Positions 1-7,960 of a DNA stretch of 64,000 nt are shown here, one piece after another; positions within the stretch are counted from its first letter, which is position 1, and every line of letters begins with the position of its first letter. The stretch covers positions 1 to 64,000 of the forward strand of contig NQWY01033760.1 of assembly GCA_019425655.1 (NCBI GenBank), written 5' to 3'. The notes beneath the pieces were generated by a model. That model was not told the origin of the DNA, did not search any database, and saw only the letters and a list, made by a program, of their open reading frames with translations. The DNA comes from Rhizophagus prolifer. Lineage: Eukaryota; Glomeromycota; Glomeromycetes; Glomerales; Glomeraceae. A program made the translations under genes and the position numbers.

Positions 1-1283
1 CCGATCTGGATTACATCAACTATTCCAACGCATCGCTTCAGAACTTCAACACAAGGAACTTTGATGTTGCCGGCAATCTTTCGCCATCTACCGACGACAG
101 TCCGAATCCATATATTTTAAAAGGCGATCTGGACGGCAATCTCAATATCTATTCCTTAAAATCTGACCTTACCAAAGTATTCAGAAACGACTGGAAATTG
201 GAAACAGGAGTCAAAACAAGCTTCGTGAAAGCGGATAACGACCTTCAGTTTTTCAATGCAAGCTCGGGCAATTCTGTGATTGACAGATCAAAAACCAACC
301 ATTTCATTTACGAGGAAAACATCAACGCAGCTTATGGAAACGTGATCAAAAACTGGGACAAGTTCAAAGTTAATTTTGGTTTGAGGGTAGAAAACACCAA
401 CGTTACAGGAAATCAGGTCACAACGAACCAAATCAACAAAAAGAATTACACACAGTTATTTCCAAGTGCCGTTTTTTCTTATGATATCGATGACAAAAAC
501 ACGGTAGAGCTCAACTTCAGCCGAAGAATCACAAGACCGAATTACCGTCAGCTCAATCCTTTCAAATTCTATCTGGACCCGACAACCTACCAGGCCGGAA
601 ATCCCAATCTTGATCCGCAAACTATGATGAATTATGAGTTCACGTACAGTTTAAGCAACAAATATTTTGCAACCTTGAGCTACAGCAAAACCAACAAAAA
701 CATCACCGATGTTCTGATGCCGATTATCGAGGACGACAAAACAGTGGTGGTACAGACCAACGAGAATCTGAGTTCCGCATCTTATTACGGACTCAACCTC
801 ATTGCACCTGTAAAAATGACCCAATGGTGGGAGATGAACAACAACGTCAATTTCTATTACGGCACCTACACAGGGAACATCTCCAATACTTACATAAAAA
901 ACGAAGGAAACTTCACATTCAACATCAACAGCATCAACTCTTTCAAGATTGGGAATGGTTATTCGGCAGAGTTATCAGGCAACTACCAGGCAAAGCAAAT
1001 CTATGCCTATATGCACTTGAAACCAATGTGGTCTGTAAACATCGGTGCTCAGAAGAAATTTAAGAACAACAGTACGCTCAAGTTTTCTTTCAATGACATC
1101 TTCTTCAAGAGTAATCCGGAAGCCCGAAATATCTATTCCGGCTATGTAGAAAACTTCATTGTGAGAAGAGACACCAGAGTGGTGACGCTTTCTTATACTT
1201 ATAATTTCGGTTCAGGAAAATCCGGGCAGGCTAGAAAAACGGGCGGTGCGGATGACTTGAAGCAGAGAGCTGGGAATGGATAA
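1..1283 (+). CDS. Outer-membrane beta-barrel (TonB-dependent receptor-like) protein, C-terminal part
   Basis: The frame is open from the first bases, so the N-terminus lies outside the window; about 427 residues remain. They have the alternating aromatic/polar pattern of outer-membrane strands, and the motif RPNYRQLNPF followed by GNPNLDPQ, which I know from the outer membrane beta-barrel family related to TonB-dependent receptors in Bacteroidota. The end (TLSYTYNFGSGKSG and a short polar tail) is typical of this family. Any plug or carboxypeptidase-like domain would be upstream and cannot be seen. The substrate is unknown. The S41 peptidase gene follows after 18 bases in the same direction, so the two may be co-transcribed. 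Confidence 0.8.
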   Translation, partial: DLDYINYSNASLQNFNTRNFDVAGNLSPSTDDSPNPYILKGDLDGNLNIYSLKSDLTKVFRNDWKLETGVKTSFVKADNDLQFFNASSGNSVIDRSKTNHFIYEENINAAYGNVIKNWDKFKVNFGLRVENTNVTGNQVTTNQINKKNYTQLFPSAVFSYDIDDKNTVELNFSRRITRPNYRQLNPFKFYLDPTTYQAGNPNLDPQTMMNYEFTYSLSNKYFATLSYSKTNKNITDVLMPIIEDDKTVVVQTNENLSSASYYGLNLIAPVKMTQWWEMNNNVNFYYGTYTGNISNTYIKNEGNFTFNINSINSFKIGNGYSAELSGNYQAKQIYAYMHLKPMWSVNIGAQKKFKNNSTLKFSFNDIFFKSNPEARNIYSGYVENFIVRRDTRVVTLSYTYNFGSGKSGQARKTGGADDLKQRAGNG

Positions 1284-1301
1284 TTTAAAATTACACATAG
1301 A

Positions 1302-2657
1302 ATGTACAGGGAATTAATTAAACAATTAACGATAACAGGTTTTTGCATATTTCTTCATTCTGCTACTAAAGCTCAAAATTACGATTGCAATTGTAGCCAG
1401 ACGTTTGAGAAAATGACTGAAAAGCTTGAGAACAATTATATAGCTTATCATCTTACTTCACTTACGGATAGAACAGAAGCACAAAACTGTTCACAAGTAT
1501 TGCAAGATTTTCTCGCATTTTTTAAAGACGGACACTTGTTTGTAACCGAATATCCAAACTTTTCCGAGGAGGATCTGGCAAGAACAAAATATGAAATAAA
1601 ACAGAACATTTTTAATCCAAATATTCACAAAGTATTCGATTCTGATACAATAGAAGGTTATTGGACGGATGGAATTTCAAAATTTATGATCATTAAAAAC
1701 CAGAATGCTAATATTTCTTTTGAATATGTGGCAGTGATTGTAGATTGTGATGATAAAACCAAAATTGGGGAAATTAAATTTGCAGTTAATGATTCCAAGC
1801 ATAAATATGAAGGATTTTATTATACGAACAGATACGCCTCCCGATATGTAAAAGTAACACCATATAAAGACAACTCATTGCTGTCAATTTGGGGTGGTAT
1901 AACCTGGGGAAGATTAAATTCCAGAGAAGAACCTGTTTACAATCCAACCGCTCCAGGTTTCAAAAAAATTGATAATAAAAATGCATTGCTTACAATACCT
2001 TCCTTTCTGATTGATGCAAAAGATTTAAACCAAGTTCTTATTGATAATGAAAAAGAACTGAAAAGCACAAATAATTTAATCATTGATATACGGGGAAATA
2101 CGGGCGGCAACGGGATATATTTTGACTTATTGAGTTTGTATTACGAGAAACCTATTCATAATGAAAGAGGTTTGGCAATTGCCTCTGATGACAATATTGA
2201 TTATTTTGAAAAATTCAATTCCAACAAGGGACAAGACAATCCTTATTTATCCGTCATAAAGGCAATGAAGCAAAACAAAGGAAAAATAGTTCCGGGGCCT
2301 GACTTTGGCACATTAGAAATGAATCCCGAAAAGACTAATCTCAAAAAAATAGTGATTCTGACAGATAGAAGCAATATAAGCGCTACAGAAACCTTCATTC
2401 TCCATTCAAAAGCGGTTAGCGACAAAGTAATAACGATGGGTGATAATACAGGAGGTGTTGTAGATTACAACAATATCAATCTTATCAAGCTCAACTGTGA
2501 AAAACACGGGATCTATTTCGGATATCCAACTTTTACATTAAATGACAGAATCATTACGCAAGGATATAATAAAACAGGAATCATCCCAGACATAAAAATC
2601 AATAATTCAGTGAAAAATAAGATTGGATTCGTCCTAAAATATCTAAAAAACAATTGA
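1302..2657 (+). CDS. S41 family (tail-specific protease-like) peptidase, exported
   Basis: A protein of 451 residues with an N-terminal signal segment (about 1-24, ending TKAQ). The C-terminal half is an S41/ClpP-crotonase fold peptidase: LIIDIRGNTGGNG near residues 256-268 is the conserved glycine-rich substrate-binding segment, and ILTDRSNISATETF places the likely nucleophile at about Ser360, followed by the GDNTGG segment that holds the rest of the active site. No clear PDZ domain is visible, so the N-terminal region may have another role. It probably acts in the periplasm or on the cell surface. The substrate cannot be told. Family call is good; a specific role is not supported. Confidence 0.8.
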   Translation: MYRELIKQLTITGFCIFLHSATKAQNYDCNCSQTFEKMTEKLENNYIAYHLTSLTDRTEAQNCSQVLQDFLAFFKDGHLFVTEYPNFSEEDLARTKYEIKQNIFNPNIHKVFDSDTIEGYWTDGISKFMIIKNQNANISFEYVAVIVDCDDKTKIGEIKFAVNDSKHKYEGFYYTNRYASRYVKVTPYKDNSLLSIWGGITWGRLNSREEPVYNPTAPGFKKIDNKNALLTIPSFLIDAKDLNQVLIDNEKELKSTNNLIIDIRGNTGGNGIYFDLLSLYYEKPIHNERGLAIASDDNIDYFEKFNSNKGQDNPYLSVIKAMKQNKGKIVPGPDFGTLEMNPEKTNLKKIVILTDRSNISATETFILHSKAVSDKVITMGDNTGGVVDYNNINLIKLNCEKHGIYFGYPTFTLNDRIITQGYNKTGIIPDIKINNSVKNKIGFVLKYLKNN

Positions 2658-2714
2658 ATTCAACTTTCATTTTAAATAGCAAAACTTAACATTTTTTAAA
2701 CATTAATTTTTTTT

Positions 2715-3737
2715 ATGAATAACAAAATCCTAACATTCGTTTTCGGGATAGCTACATTACTATCCAATGCACAAGTAATGCTCTCAGGAGACTTAAACGA
2801 TTTGACCAGTGGAGATGTTGGAACCAATTTCACTGGGCAACTGCCCGGCCAGGATGGTTTCTATCTACAGGGCGGCTCCGCTCCGGACTACCAGATTGTG
2901 GAAATAGATGCAGACCACGGGAAATCTTTTCAGATCAAATCTGGTCTAGACGGAACATCATCCAGCATCAGGCTTGTAACAAAATCATATCTGGATTGGC
3001 GCTCTAGAAAGTCAGGCAATAACATTATAAGAGGAAAAATTGATATCTATACCGGTAATCCTGTAGGCGGGGCAGCTGAAAATCAGTTCAGATGCAATAT
3101 TACTGGTAACTTAGAAGGAACTTTGACAACAGGAGTCTTAGCGGGGGTTCATTATAACTATAAAGATGGAAAGATATATGGGCAGGCAACCATGAAAAAC
3201 GGAAATACCTATAGCCTTCATTACTTTGCATTAGGGAATATGGTTATACCAAAAAACACATGGATTACACTAAGTTATTATTATAATGAAGATACAGGAC
3301 AAGTAAATTGGGTTACCCCCAATGGAAATTTTTTCACCAATATTTCCACTTCTGTTGTAACAGGTTTTTATCCGACCCATTTCAATATTGCTTATATGCC
3401 TGATAGTTCTAGCCAGCTGACAACAGCATATACAAGTGCTTTTGACAATTATTTTGTTGAAGCAATGGATAGCACAGCGCTTTCTGTAGGTACGCCAATT
3501 GGTGATAATGATGTGGTTCTCAAGATTTTTCCGAATCCCGTTAAGGAAAAACTATACATACACACCAAATCACCTTTGAAAAATGTGGAAATACGGGATT
3601 TTTCCGGTAAACTGTTGAAAAATCTGAACTCCAAATCCTCATCTGAAATAGATTTGAAATCTCTAAAAAACGGAGTTTATCTGATCACAGTAAAAACAGA
3701 AAACAATGTCTATACAGACCGTATAATCAAACAATAA
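2715..3737 (+). CDS. Secreted protein with T9SS type A C-terminal sorting domain
   Basis: 340 residues with a signal peptide (about 1-19, ending SNAQ). The body (about 20-255) looks like a beta-sandwich of the jelly-roll or laminin-G kind, rich in Gly, Tyr and Asn, without an active-site motif that I can name. The last 70 residues are a type A sorting domain of the type IX secretion system: LKIFPNPVKEKLYI, then EIRDFSGKLLKNL, then LKNGVYLITVKTE and a basic end. Known biology: such domains direct passage through the T9SS pore and attachment or release at the surface. PorQ, a T9SS component, is encoded in this window at 38.6 kb. Function of the body is unknown. Confidence 0.85.
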   Translation: MNNKILTFVFGIATLLSNAQVMLSGDLNDLTSGDVGTNFTGQLPGQDGFYLQGGSAPDYQIVEIDADHGKSFQIKSGLDGTSSSIRLVTKSYLDWRSRKSGNNIIRGKIDIYTGNPVGGAAENQFRCNITGNLEGTLTTGVLAGVHYNYKDGKIYGQATMKNGNTYSLHYFALGNMVIPKNTWITLSYYYNEDTGQVNWVTPNGNFFTNISTSVVTGFYPTHFNIAYMPDSSSQLTTAYTSAFDNYFVEAMDSTALSVGTPIGDNDVVLKIFPNPVKEKLYIHTKSPLKNVEIRDFSGKLLKNLNSKSSSEIDLKSLKNGVYLITVKTENNVYTDRIIKQ

Positions 3738-3799
3738 TTAATCTAAAAACCCTGATAGCACAAATTTCCAATCCACACTCCCCCACAACAAAACCCCCA

Positions 3800-3824
3800 A
3801 AACCCTAGCCTCCCGCTAGGGTTT
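3800..3824 (+). terminator. Hairpin terminator after the T9SS cargo gene
   Basis: A perfect 10-bp stem (AAACCCTAGC / GCTAGGGTTT) with a 5-base loop. The T run after it is short, so termination strength is uncertain. Confidence 0.6.
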
Positions 3825-3899
3825 CCCATTTCCAATTTAACATAATATCCTGATAACAAAATATTTAACCTAAAAATAATTTCAATTCAAAATAAATTC

Positions 3900-3907
3900 T
3901 ATATTTG
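3900..3907 (+). promoter_or_regulatory. Putative -7 promoter element
   Basis: TATATTTG matches the Bacteroidota -7 consensus TAnnTTTG and lies 26 bases before the start codon of the next gene. No clear -33 TTG is seen. Confidence 0.5.
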
Positions 3908-3933
3908 AAAAAACAATTTAAAACACAAATATT

Positions 3934-4668
3934 ATGTCTAGTACTTCAGAAGTAGGACACGCTAAAAACGTAGCCAACCTGCAAAAACTAATCGAACAAG
4001 TTAGCGTTTACACACTCTACAATCCACCGGTAGCAAATCTATCGGTCAACAGTCTCCAAAACCTCTACACCACTGCCGTTGCAAAACTCAGCGAAGTAGA
4101 AGAAAAAAGAACCGCTAACAAAAATGCCATCGCTCTGCGTCAAACTGCTTACGAAAATCTAAAACCAATCTGCACACGTATTGTCAGTTTCTTAGACATT
4201 TTGGGATTACAGCAGGCAACTATCGACCAAGCCAGAACCTTAAACCGCACCATACAAGGCGGGCAAAAGAAAAAGACAACCTCCGAAAATCCCGACAACG
4301 GACAACCATCAAACAACAGCTCAATTTCCACTTCCCGCCAATCCTACACTCAACAGGCAGAGAATTTTGGGATTCTGTTACAGTTGCTGGCAACGATCCC
4401 CGCTTACACGCCTAATGAGGACGATTTAAAATTAAACAATCTCACTTCCTATCACGCGTCACTGGTGAGCGCTACCCAACCAGTAAACCAGACCGAAGCA
4501 GAACTGAATATCAAACTCACAGAAAGAGATCAGTTTTTATACGCAGAAGAAACAGGACTCTACACCATCGCCCAAAACGTCAAAAAATATGTCAAGACGA
4601 TTTACGGAGCAACCTCCCCGGAATTTGAAACAGTATCTGCAATAAAATTTACAGTAGTAAAAAGCTAA
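3934..4668 (+). CDS. Hypothetical protein with internal duplication
   Basis: I do not recognise a named domain. The 244-residue product has no signal peptide or membrane segment and looks mostly helical. It consists of two similar halves joined by a polar linker (about residues 108-137, with KKK and several Asn/Ser). In each half a hydrophobic helix is followed by Y(N/T)P, a segment with LxxLxxxY or LxxLTSYHASL, and a long charged helix ending near a Tyr (AYENLK in the first, FLYAEE in the second). This suggests an ancient duplication of a helical hairpin of about 100 residues. The gene has its own promoter element and a terminator, so it is probably monocistronic. Confidence 0.7.
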   Translation: MSSTSEVGHAKNVANLQKLIEQVSVYTLYNPPVANLSVNSLQNLYTTAVAKLSEVEEKRTANKNAIALRQTAYENLKPICTRIVSFLDILGLQQATIDQARTLNRTIQGGQKKKTTSENPDNGQPSNNSSISTSRQSYTQQAENFGILLQLLATIPAYTPNEDDLKLNNLTSYHASLVSATQPVNQTEAELNIKLTERDQFLYAEETGLYTIAQNVKKYVKTIYGATSPEFETVSAIKFTVVKS

Positions 4669-4713
4669 AATCTACAGATATTCACAGATTTTAGCATCAA
4701 AACATAACACTAT

Positions 4714-4749
4714 ACATCCTGATTGAATTTCCAGTCAGGATGTTTTTTA
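4714..4749 (+). terminator. Intrinsic terminator of the duplicated hypothetical gene
   Basis: A 9-bp perfect stem (ACATCCTGA / TCAGGATGT) followed by a run of T residues, 46 bases after the stop codon. Confidence 0.8.
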
Positions 4750-4768
4750 TATGCTTGTAACAAGATTA

Positions 4769-4999
4769 ATATTGCCATAACTATTAATCATATTCTTATG
4801 ACTGCAAACTATATTCTCACTACTGCAGAGCATATTGTCATTACTTAAAATCACATTACTTCTACTGTGAAAGATATTGTCGTCACTGTAAATTATATTC
4901 TCATTACTTTAGAGCATATTTTCCCAACTGCAAATCATATTCTTGTCACTGTAAAGTATATTCTCATTACTTGAAATAATATTCTTAAGTCATAAGCAA
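4769..4999. repeat. Tandem array of eleven 21-bp units
   Basis: Eleven units start at 4769, 4790, 4811, 4832, 4853, 4874, 4895, 4916, 4937, 4958 and 4979, without a single gap. Each begins ATATT (ACATT in the fifth), and ten have ACT at unit positions 12-14; the other positions vary (often CTCATT before ACT and GTAAA or GCAAA after it). The two conserved cores are about 11 bp apart, one helical turn, and the period of 21 bp is two turns. Stop codons interrupt the frames I checked on both strands. The array lies between the terminators of two convergent genes. Confidence 0.85.
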
Positions 5000-5022
5000 T
5001 ATATAAATCTAATAGTAGCGGT

Positions 5023-5050
5023 GTCATCCTGATGCTCTCGAAGGATCTCC
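5023..5050. repeat. Probable remnant of a dispersed flavobacterial repeat
   Basis: GTCATCCTGATG followed by TCGAAGGATCTCC resembles a GTCATCCTGAGCG...TCGAAGGATCT element that I recall as scattered in intergenic regions of Flavobacteriia. Only one copy is in this window, so the call depends on recall. Outside this, the 21-bp array and the terminators, I see nothing else in the gap 4669-5110. Confidence 0.4.
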
Positions 5051-5063
5051 AACAAAAACCCAC

Positions 5064-5094
5064 AAAAAAACCACCGAATTTCGGTGGTTTTCTA
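5064..5094 (-). terminator. Intrinsic terminator of pnp
   Basis: On the minus strand AAAACCACCGAA and TTCGGTGGTTTT form a stem followed by a T run, 17-47 bases past the pnp stop codon. Confidence 0.85.
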
Positions 5095-5110
5095 TATGAT
5101 TAAGATAATC

Positions 5111-7372
5111 TTAAGCTTCGTTCAAAGGCTTGTGCTCTCCCGGCTGATCTTTCCCTTCAGGATTTACTTTACCTTCCGGTCTCGCAGGTCTTTCCGGTCT
5201 GTTCTGACCTTCTGGTCTTGGACCTCTCTGCTCACCTTCTTTCTTTTCAGGTCTTGGTGGTCTTGGCAACAAAACTTTTCTGGAAAGTTTCATTTTTTTA
5301 CGGTCATCATAACCCATAAATTTCACCTCCACTTCATCACCTTCTTTGTAAGGAACTTTATCCAGTCTCGCCCATTCGATTTCAGAGATGTGAAGCAATC
5401 CTTCAGTTCCTTTAGCAATTGCTACAAAAGCACCGAAATCCATTACTTTTACCACTTTGCCTTTGTACACTTCACCTACAACCGGTACGAAGGTGATTTC
5501 ATTGATCTTGGCAACAGCAGCATTGATTTTCTCTCTGTCTGTACCTGCAATCTCGATACGTCCGATCTCCCCGATTTCTTCAATCGCGATAACCGTATCG
5601 GTATCTTTCTGCATCTGTTGGATAATTTTACCTCCAGGTCCAATCACCGCACCAATAAAGTCTTTCGGAATCTCCATTACAACCATTTTCGGAGCGTGTG
5701 GCTTCACATCTGCTCTTGGTGATGCAATGGTTTCAGTAATTTTATTAAGGATATGTAACCTCCCTTCTTTAGCCTGCAACAGAGCTTTCTCCATAATATC
5801 CATAGAAAGACCCTGGATCTTGATATCCATCTGGCAGGCTGTGATTCCGTCTTCAGTTCCAGTCACTTTGAAGTCCATATCACCAAGGTGATCTTCATCT
5901 CCTAAAATGTCGGAAAGAACTGTCCATTTACCCGACTTTTTATCCGTAATTAATCCCATTGCAATTCCTGAAACAGGCTTCGTAATTTGAACCCCCGCAT
6001 CCATTAGCGCCAAAGTTCCGGCACATACAGTCGCCATAGAAGAAGAACCGTTAGATTCAAGAATATCGGAAACGATACGGATTGTGTAAGGATTCTCTTC
6101 AGGGATTACTGCTTGTAAAGCTCTTTGGGCAAGATTTCCGTGGCCGACTTCTCTTCTGGATGTTCCTCTTAGAGGTCTTGCTTCACCTGTTGAGAAAGGA
6201 GGGAAATTATAATGAAGGAAGAATTTCTCATCATATTGTGCCATTACGCTGTCCACCATATTGGCATCCTTTACGGATCCAAGTGTTACTGCTGTTAATG
6301 ACTGAGTCTCCCCTCTTGTAAAGATGGCAGAACCGTGTGCGCCCGGCAGATAATCAATTTCGCTCCAGATTGGACGAATGGTTTGTGGATCACGGCCATC
6401 AAGACGGATTTTATCATTCAAAATCATCTGGCGCATCGCTTCTTTCTCCACATCATGATAATATACTTTTGCGAAAGGCGTTACTCTTTCCAACTCTTCA
6501 ACATTATCAACGTATTGAGATAAGAATTCGTCAAGAACAGCTTTGAATTTCTCGCCTCTTTCCTCTTTTCCGGAAGGTGTTCTTGCAACTTCATATACTT
6601 TATCGTAAGTTTCTTTCCATACTTTTTCACGGATGTCCTCATCATGAACTTCATGAGAGTATTCTCTCTTAGGGAAAGCTTTTCCTACTTTTTGAGCTAA
6701 TCTTTCCTGAGCTTCGATTTGTTTCTTGATTTCTGCATGCGCAAACTGGATGGCTTCAAGCATTTCTTGTTCAGAGATTTCTTTCATTTCTCCTTCTACC
6801 ATTACGATAGAATCTTTGGTAGCACCTACCATAATGTCCAGTTCAGAATCTTTCAAAGATTCATAAGTTGGGTTAACCGCCAACTTCCCATCAAATCTTA
6901 CGACTCTTACTTCTGACATTGGCCCGTCAAAAGGGATATCTGTAATAGCGATAGCGGCTGATGCTGCTAATCCTGCCAAATCATCAGGGATAGAAGTTCC
7001 ATCATAAGAGATCAAAGAGATCATCACCTGAACTTCCGCATGGAAATCTTCCGGAAACAATGGTCTCAGAACTCTATCTACAAGACGCATTGTCAGGATC
7101 TCCTGATCCGAAGGTCTAGCTTCTCTTCTGAAAAAGTTTCCGGGGATTTTACCGCCTGCATAGAATTTTTCTCTGTAATCAACTGTTAAAGGTAAAAAGT
7201 CTACACCAGGATTGGCTTCTTTGTTGGCTACAACCGTTGCTAAAAGCATTGTTCCGCCCATTTTTACTACAACAGATCCGTCAGCCTGTTTTGCCAGCTT
7301 CCCTGTTTCTAGTGTGATTTCTCTGCCGTCTGCAAGAGTGATCGTTTCTGTAAACGCTTGAGGTATACTCAT
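5111..7372 (-). CDS. pnp: Polyribonucleotide nucleotidyltransferase (PNPase)
   Basis: A 753-residue protein of normal length for PNPase, the 3'-5' phosphorolytic exoribonuclease of cytoplasmic RNA decay. Domains in order: first RNase PH-like domain (about 10-145), helical linker, second RNase PH domain (about 320-540), KH domain with [11 protein letters not shown] near 585-600, and an S1 domain starting near [17 protein letters not shown] (about 640-710). The start [18 protein letters not shown] is the usual one in relatives. An odd point is the C-terminal tail of about 45 residues, very rich in Pro, Arg, Glu and Gly, which is probably disordered and RNA-binding. A TAnnTTTG promoter element lies about 67 bases upstream, and a strong terminator follows. 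Confidence 0.97.
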   Translation of the reverse strand: MSIPQAFTETITLADGREITLETGKLAKQADGSVVVKMGGTMLLATVVANKEANPGVDFLPLTVDYREKFYAGGKIPGNFFRREARPSDQEILTMRLVDRVLRPLFPEDFHAEVQVMISLISYDGTSIPDDLAGLAASAAIAITDIPFDGPMSEVRVVRFDGKLAVNPTYESLKDSELDIMVGATKDSIVMVEGEMKEISEQEMLEAIQFAHAEIKKQIEAQERLAQKVGKAFPKREYSHEVHDEDIREKVWKETYDKVYEVARTPSGKEERGEKFKAVLDEFLSQYVDNVEELERVTPFAKVYYHDVEKEAMRQMILNDKIRLDGRDPQTIRPIWSEIDYLPGAHGSAIFTRGETQSLTAVTLGSVKDANMVDSVMAQYDEKFFLHYNFPPFSTGEARPLRGTSRREVGHGNLAQRALQAVIPEENPYTIRIVSDILESNGSSSMATVCAGTLALMDAGVQITKPVSGIAMGLITDKKSGKWTVLSDILGDEDHLGDMDFKVTGTEDGITACQMDIKIQGLSMDIMEKALLQAKEGRLHILNKITETIASPRADVKPHAPKMVVMEIPKDFIGAVIGPGGKIIQQMQKDTDTVIAIEEIGEIGRIEIAGTDREKINAAVAKINEITFVPVVGEVYKGKVVKVMDFGAFVAIAKGTEGLLHISEIEWARLDKVPYKEGDEVEVKFMGYDDRKKMKLSRKVLLPRPPRPEKKEGEQRGPRPEGQNRPERPARPEGKVNPEGKDQPGEHKPLNEA

Positions 7373-7438
7373 AAATTAATTTTGTTTAGACACTCCGTAT
7401 TGAGTGTGATTGATATAAATTCGTCTAAAATTCGTGTG

Positions 7439-7446
7439 CAAATTTA
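7439..7446 (-). promoter_or_regulatory. Putative -7 promoter element of pnp
   Basis: TAAATTTG on the minus strand fits TAnnTTTG. It gives a leader of about 60 bases containing a short hairpin (ACACT / AGTGT). Confidence 0.5.
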
Positions 7447-7497
7447 AGCTTTTTAAAGTATAAAAATCATACTTTAATATAAGTATGAAAATAATTA

Positions 7498-7812
7498 TTA
7501 AAACCTTTTCTTTTTTGGATTAAGGAATGTAGAAAAAATCATTACTTCCGCTCCAAATTTCTGTATAATCCGCTCCTCAATATTGAGGAGCTCACTTTCC
7601 ATAAACTGATTGCGCAACGTATCATTATCAAACCATAAAAAAAGGTTGGTATTTTTCCCTTCGCTGATCATTTCAGAATAGACATCAGACAAGACATATT
7701 TTTCTACATCCATTAGATTTTCAATCATTTGATGAAGTTCATTTTCCATATAAACATCCCAATCATTGATTCTGTTTTCAGTGGTATGAAATGTAATACT
7801 AAGAATACTCAT
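7498..7812 (-). CDS. DUF4286 family protein
   Basis: A 104-residue cytoplasmic protein without signal or membrane segment. The pattern MSILSITFHTTENRINDWDVYM followed by a helix, then a FLWFDNDTLRNQF strand-helix unit and FGAEVMIFSTFLNPKKKRF at the end, is that of the DUF4286 family, small ferredoxin-like-fold proteins conserved in Bacteroidota. The function is unknown. It is divergent from gyrA and upstream of pnp on the same strand, with about 125 bases and a separate promoter between them, so co-transcription with pnp is not certain. Confidence 0.7.
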   Translation of the reverse strand: MSILSITFHTTENRINDWDVYMENELHQMIENLMDVEKYVLSDVYSEMISEGKNTNLFLWFDNDTLRNQFMESELLNIEERIIQKFGAEVMIFSTFLNPKKKRF

Positions 7813-7960
7813 TTCTTAATTTTTTTTATGATTATTGTTGATAAATTCAGAATGCAAAAATCGTATTTTTTTTGTAAATTAGCGCGTTATAAAAAACAGA
7901 AAAACTCAACGGGTCAGAAACTAATATAGCGTTCTGATTTACAATAAATTAAAAATATTT

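Noticed and set aside
4769-4999. CRISPR-like array
   Set aside because: The units are directly adjacent 21-mers that diverge throughout; there are no constant repeats separated by unique spacers and no cas genes.
5084-5722. Long open frame on the plus strand opposite pnp
   Set aside because: It lies antisense to the conserved S1/KH part of pnp, has a biased Phe/Ser/Arg composition typical of a reverse-strand shadow, and matches no family I know.
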